Shown: one piece after another, positions 6,160 through 9,337 of the stretch
How positions within the stretch are numbered: the first letter of the stretch is position 1
How the letters are laid out: each line of letters begins with the position of its first letter
The notes under the pieces: generated by a model
Seen by the model: the letters and a program-made list of their open reading frames with translations, nothing else
The model's database searches: none
What the model was told of the DNA's origin: nothing
Made by a program: the position numbers and the translations under genes
Origin: Phycisphaerales bacterium
Lineage (GTDB): Bacteria; Planctomycetota; Phycisphaerae; Phycisphaerales; UBA1924
Reading direction: 5' to 3'
DNA: 9,337 nt
Assembly: GCA_003511945.1 (NCBI GenBank)
Contig: DOJA01000236.1
Location: 1-9,337, forward strand

Positions 6160-6750
6160 ATGGCTCGCGGTCCGATCGGCAAGGCGTGCAACAAGTGGTC
6201 GCGGTCGATGCACCGGTGGGGCGCGATCCTGGCGAGCGTGCCGCTGATGATCGTCATCGCGTCCGGGCTGCTGCTTCAGTGGAAGAAGGAACTCGCGTGG
6301 GTGCAGCCGCCCGAGCGGAGGGGAACGGAGGCGGCCCCTTCGATCGGGCTCGGGGCGATTCTGCAAGCGGCGAAGTCCGAGCCCCGTGCGGGCGTTCGCT
6401 CGTGGGCTGACATCGACCGGCTCGACTTCCGTCCCGCGCGCGGCGTGGTCAAGGTGCTCTGCGCGAGCCGCTGGGAACTCCAGCTGGACGCGGCCAGCGG
6501 CGCGGTGCTCTCGTCGGCGTACAGGCGCTCGGACCTCATCGAGTCGATCCACGACGGCTCGTTCTTCCACAGTGCCGCGAAGCACTGGGTGTTCTTCCCG
6601 GCGGGCGTGGCGCTGCTGGGGCTGTGGGTGACGGGGCTGTACCTGTGGGCGCTGCCGCTCGTCGCGCGACGGAACGGGCGGCGGCGGCGCGGGGCTCACC
6701 GGGGCGCGGTGACGAGCGGGAGCACCTCCACCTCAACATCCCCGGAGTGA
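6160..6750 (+). CDS. PepSY-type two-helix membrane protein
   Basis: This 196-residue protein has the compact form of PepSY-associated membrane proteins. SRSMHRWGAILASVPLMIVI begins the first helix (about 21-41), with the usual His just before it. A periplasmic PepSY-like part follows, with RGVVKVL and WELQLDAASGAVLS leading into SDLIESIHDGSFF. The second helix is at about 144-166 (FFPAGVALLGLWVTGLYLW). Conserved His18, His131 and His142 are visible. Proteins of this family occur with metal-uptake or reductase functions, but the role of short standalone members is not known; no iron or copper gene is nearby to narrow it. The last 18 residues (VTSGSTSTSTSPE at the end) are read from DNA that also encodes the end of the propeller gene on the other strand, which may explain their low complexity. 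The start is the first ATG; no clear Shine-Dalgarno site precedes it. Confidence 0.8.
   Translation: MARGPIGKACNKWSRSMHRWGAILASVPLMIVIASGLLLQWKKELAWVQPPERRGTEAAPSIGLGAILQAAKSEPRAGVRSWADIDRLDFRPARGVVKVLCASRWELQLDAASGAVLSSAYRRSDLIESIHDGSFFHSAAKHWVFFPAGVALLGLWVTGLYLWALPLVARRNGRRRRGAHRGAVTSGSTSTSTSPE
6696..6750. other. Tail-to-tail overlap of the PepSY and propeller genes
   Basis: The propeller gene stops at 6696-6698 (TGA on the minus strand) and the PepSY gene stops at 6748-6750 (TGA on the plus strand). Both reading frames use these 55 bases. No space remains for separate terminators between the genes, so the two transcripts must overlap at their 3' ends. Confidence 0.85.
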
Positions 6751-9337
6751 TCCTTGCCCGCGGCGATGGACACCTTGTACTTGCCGGGCGGGACGAAGAC
6801 CGGCAGCCCGTCGGCGTTGGGGATGCGCTGCTTCTCGTCGGGCATGAGGTCCCACAGCACGCGCCCGAGCCCGGGGCTGCCCGGGGCCTTCAGTTCGCGG
6901 ATGGTGGTGTCGTTGGAGTCCTTGATGGTGATCTTCACGCCGTCGGGGTTGTAGTCCCGGAGCCAGAAGGAAAGGAAGACGCCCCGCTCGGGGTTGGGGG
7001 CGATGAACATGCGGTCGCTCCAGAGCCCGCCGTGCGCGCCGTTGTAGTGCGGGCGCCCGGGGAGCGGCGAGAAGGCGTGGAAGGGCGATGCGACGATCGC
7101 GGGGGTGAGCCGGGCGAGCGCGGACGCGTCGTCGAGCGTCCAGATGGATCGCCCGTGGGTTGCGACCACGAGGTCGTGCTCACGGGGCTGGATTTTGAGG
7201 TCGTCGATGGCCACGGTCGGCAGGGTGTCGGTGTTGAGCTTGACCCAGCGCCCGCCGCGGTCGATGGAGACGAAGATGGCGCGCTCGGTGCCGGCGTAGA
7301 GGACATCGGGGTTCTTCGGATCCTCACGGATGGTCTTGACGGGAGCGCCAGCAGGAAGGTTCGAAGCGATGGAGGTCCACGAGGCGCCGGCGTCGCTCGT
7401 CATGAGGAGGATGGGGTCGAAGAAGTCGCTGCGGTGGCCATCGACGGCGGCGTAGGCGCGGCGCTCGTCATGGCGGGAGGCCTCGAGCTTGGCGACATAG
7501 AAGCCGCGGGCGTCGGGGGGAGTGACTTCCCGCCACGACGCGCCCCCGTCGGGGGTGTAGTGGATCAGGCCGTCGTCGGTGCCCGCCCACAGCACGCCCG
7601 CCTTGAGCGGTGACTCCGCGAGCGAAACGACGGTGCCGGCGGTCTCGGCGTCGGACCCTTCGGTGGTCAGGGCGACCGGGTTCTCTCGCGCCAGACGCGA
7701 GAGGTCGGCGCTGATGCGGGTCCACTTCTCGCCCCGCTCGTCGAGCCGGAAGACGGCGTTCCCGGCGAGGTAGAGCACCGTGGGGTCGTGCGGTGAGATG
7801 AAGAAGGGCGCGTTCCAGTTGAAGCGGTTGCGCGGCTGACCCTCCTTGGGCGCGGGCTTGAGGTAGCGGGTCTCGTTGGTGTCCAGCCGGATGCGGTAGA
7901 GATTGCCCCCCTGCCACTCGGCGTAGACGATGTTGCGATCGACGGGGTCGAAGTCGACATGGAAGCCGTCGCCCCCCATGAAGTGGAACCAGTGCTGGTT
8001 GGTGAGCCCGCCCTCGCGTCCCATGAACTTGCCGTCGTCGTGTTGACGGGAATCGGAGACGCCGTACCACGAGCCGTTGTCCTGGAGGCCGCCGGCGATG
8101 CGGTAGGGGTCGGAGTCGTCGACCTCGACATTGTAGAACTGCCCGACAGCGAGGTGGTTGTGGAAGTCCCACGACTCGGCGCCGTCGTACGAGACATAGA
8201 TCCCGCCGTCGTTGCCGATGAGCAATTGATCGGGGTCGGTGGGCGAGATGGCGATGGCGTGATAATCGACATGGGCGACATGCGCGGCGCCGGAGCGGAA
8301 GGTCGTGCCGCCGTCGTCGGAGATGTAGAGGTGCCAGCCCAGCATGTAGACGCGCTGATCGTTGTCGGGGTCCATGAGGATGCGGGAGAAGTAGAAGGCG
8401 CGGGGGTTGAAATCGCCCAGGCGGCGCCAGGTCTCCCCGGCGTCCTCGGAGCGGAAGACGCCCCCGGAGCGCGAGCGGTCGTTGAAGGGCTCGGCGACGC
8501 GCCCCCCTTCGTCGGACTCGATCACGGCCATGACGATGTTGGGCTTCTTCGGATGGACGGCGAGCCCGATGCGCCCTGTGCGGGCCGGGAGCCCGTTGGT
8601 CAGCTTCTGCCAGGTGGCGCCGGCGTCGCGCGAGCGGTAGATGCCCCCCTCGGGGCCGCCCGACTGGTAGGAGTGGATGGTGCGCCGACGGGCGTACATC
8701 GCCGCGAAGACGGTGTCGGGCTGCGACTCGGAGACCTTCACATCGCACGCGCCGGTGTCGGCGTCGATGCGCAGCGACGGGGTCCAGGTCTTGCCCCCGT
8801 CGGTGGTCTTGTAGACGCCCCGCGTCTCGCTCGCGCCCCAGAGATGGCCCAGGGCGGCGACGAAGCACACATCGGGGTTGCGGGGGTCGAGCGCCAGGGC
8901 GGGGATGTCGTGGCTGTCTTCGAGGCCCAGGGGCTCGAACTTGCCCCCCCCGTCGGTGGAGCGGTAGACGCCGGCGCCCCAGGAGGAGCTGTTGCGCCCG
9001 TTGCCCTCACCCGTGCCGACCCAGACGATCTTGGCCTTGCCCTTCTCGGCGCGCTCTTCCTCGGGGACGGGCTCTTCTTCGGACGCCCAGCCGGGCCAAC
9101 TCGGAGGAGCGTCGGCGACGCCGATGCTGCCGATCGAGCTGGTGGCCTCATCGTCGAAGACGGGCGAGTAGGTTGTGCCGGCGTTGGTGGTCTTCCACAG
9201 CCCTCCGGTTGCGAAGCCGACGAACCAGGACTTGCCGGACCCCGGCGCGAAAGCGACGGCGCCGACACGCCCGCCCATGTTCGCGGGTCCGATGCTGCGC
9301 CAGGCGAGCGCGCGGAGATCGTCCTCGGTCAGCGCCC
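6696..9337 (-). CDS. BNR/Asp-box (sortilin-like) beta-propeller protein (5' partial)
   Basis: The frame is open past the right edge; 19 codons precede the first visible ATG at 9278 and include the family motif WRSIGPANMGGRV, so the true start is outside. The 879 visible residues carry many Asp boxes (S/T-x-D-x-G-x-x-W/F): STDGGGKF 126, TTDGGKTW 177, SRDAGATW 235, SEDAGETW 296, SDDGGTTF 339, SYDGAESW 382, TPDGGASW 594, TSDAGASW 646 and SIDRGGRW 690. Degenerate copies lie near 49 (TTNAGTTY) and 532. VVATHGRSIWTLDD (about 723-736) is another hallmark. A C-terminal beta sandwich (about 795-879, VKITIKDSNDTTIRELKAPG, then VPPGKYKVSIAAG) resembles FlgD-type Ig folds. This matches the large family often labelled VPS10/WD40/YVTN/BNR repeat protein or loosely glycosyl hydrolase; no catalytic residues support enzymatic activity. 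It is probably exported, but the signal peptide is off-window. Like the dockerin gene it contains no ACGT. Confidence 0.9.
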   Translation of the reverse strand, partial: ALTEDDLRALAWRSIGPANMGGRVGAVAFAPGSGKSWFVGFATGGLWKTTNAGTTYSPVFDDEATSSIGSIGVADAPPSWPGWASEEEPVPEEERAEKGKAKIVWVGTGEGNGRNSSSWGAGVYRSTDGGGKFEPLGLEDSHDIPALALDPRNPDVCFVAALGHLWGASETRGVYKTTDGGKTWTPSLRIDADTGACDVKVSESQPDTVFAAMYARRRTIHSYQSGGPEGGIYRSRDAGATWQKLTNGLPARTGRIGLAVHPKKPNIVMAVIESDEGGRVAEPFNDRSRSGGVFRSEDAGETWRRLGDFNPRAFYFSRILMDPDNDQRVYMLGWHLYISDDGGTTFRSGAAHVAHVDYHAIAISPTDPDQLLIGNDGGIYVSYDGAESWDFHNHLAVGQFYNVEVDDSDPYRIAGGLQDNGSWYGVSDSRQHDDGKFMGREGGLTNQHWFHFMGGDGFHVDFDPVDRNIVYAEWQGGNLYRIRLDTNETRYLKPAPKEGQPRNRFNWNAPFFISPHDPTVLYLAGNAVFRLDERGEKWTRISADLSRLARENPVALTTEGSDAETAGTVVSLAESPLKAGVLWAGTDDGLIHYTPDGGASWREVTPPDARGFYVAKLEASRHDERRAYAAVDGHRSDFFDPILLMTSDAGASWTSIASNLPAGAPVKTIREDPKNPDVLYAGTERAIFVSIDRGGRWVKLNTDTLPTVAIDDLKIQPREHDLVVATHGRSIWTLDDASALARLTPAIVASPFHAFSPLPGRPHYNGAHGGLWSDRMFIAPNPERGVFLSFWLRDYNPDGVKITIKDSNDTTIRELKAPGSPGLGRVLWDLMPDEKQRIPNADGLPVFVPPGKYKVSIAAGKDHSGDVEVEVLPLVTAPR

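Noticed and set aside
6624..7613. A 329-residue plus-strand open frame across the end of the propeller gene.
   Set aside because: It is antisense to a strongly supported coding region and is a Gly/Val/Asp-rich shadow of that gene's codon bias.
1..9337. CRISPR arrays, insertion sequences and transposase or integrase genes.
   Set aside because: I saw no regularly spaced repeats and no protein with transposase or recombinase motifs in any frame I examined.

Overview
The window reads as high-GC bacterial DNA, most likely from a planctomycete of the Phycisphaerae type. This rests on three things: a very long Cys-rich secreted protein ending in a tandem dockerin-like domain (DGNNVVDFDDITTIL and DGDVDFDDITDVI), a BNR/Asp-box beta-propeller protein, and a small RHS-core protein with its own signal peptide. 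No 16S or other taxonomic marker is present, so this placement is inference.

Layout, left to right. (1) Positions 2-2791, plus strand: the C-terminal 929 residues of a large extracellular protein made of PPC-like beta modules, a nidogen-like module and the dockerin; its start lies off the left edge. (2) 2792-3348: about 560 bases with no convincing gene. (3) 3349-5659, minus strand: a compact three-gene cluster. In transcription order it holds a membrane-anchored transglutaminase-like/TPR protein, a secreted mini-RHS protein, and a small putative lipoprotein whose start overlaps the end of the RHS gene. (4) A tRNA-Asn(GTT) on the minus strand with a GC-rich hairpin behind it and a possible promoter in front. 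(5) 6160-6750, plus strand: a PepSY-type two-helix membrane protein. (6) 6696-9337, minus strand: an Asp-box propeller protein whose N-terminus lies off the right edge; it overlaps the PepSY gene tail to tail by 55 bases.

The most striking signal is not a gene. By my reading, the palindrome ACGT never occurs in positions 1-3248 or 5636-9337 (about 6.95 kb), yet it occurs ten times in the 2.4 kb between. In the two large flanking genes, every Asp, Asn, His or Tyr codon placed before Val (15 of 15 and 10 of 10) ends in T, which gives ATGT instead of ACGT. In the central cluster 5 of 7 such codons end in C. The central cluster also has stretches of lower GC (about 48-58% in lines I counted, against about 68% in the flank), and one end abuts the tRNA gene. 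I read this as a host genome under pressure against ACGT (restriction avoidance, or loss by cytosine deamination at a methylated site) carrying a recently acquired island.

Within the island, the signal-peptide RHS fragment with a Cys/His-containing C-terminal domain, followed by an overlapping lipoprotein gene, has the shape of an effector/immunity pair. That function is inferred from arrangement only.
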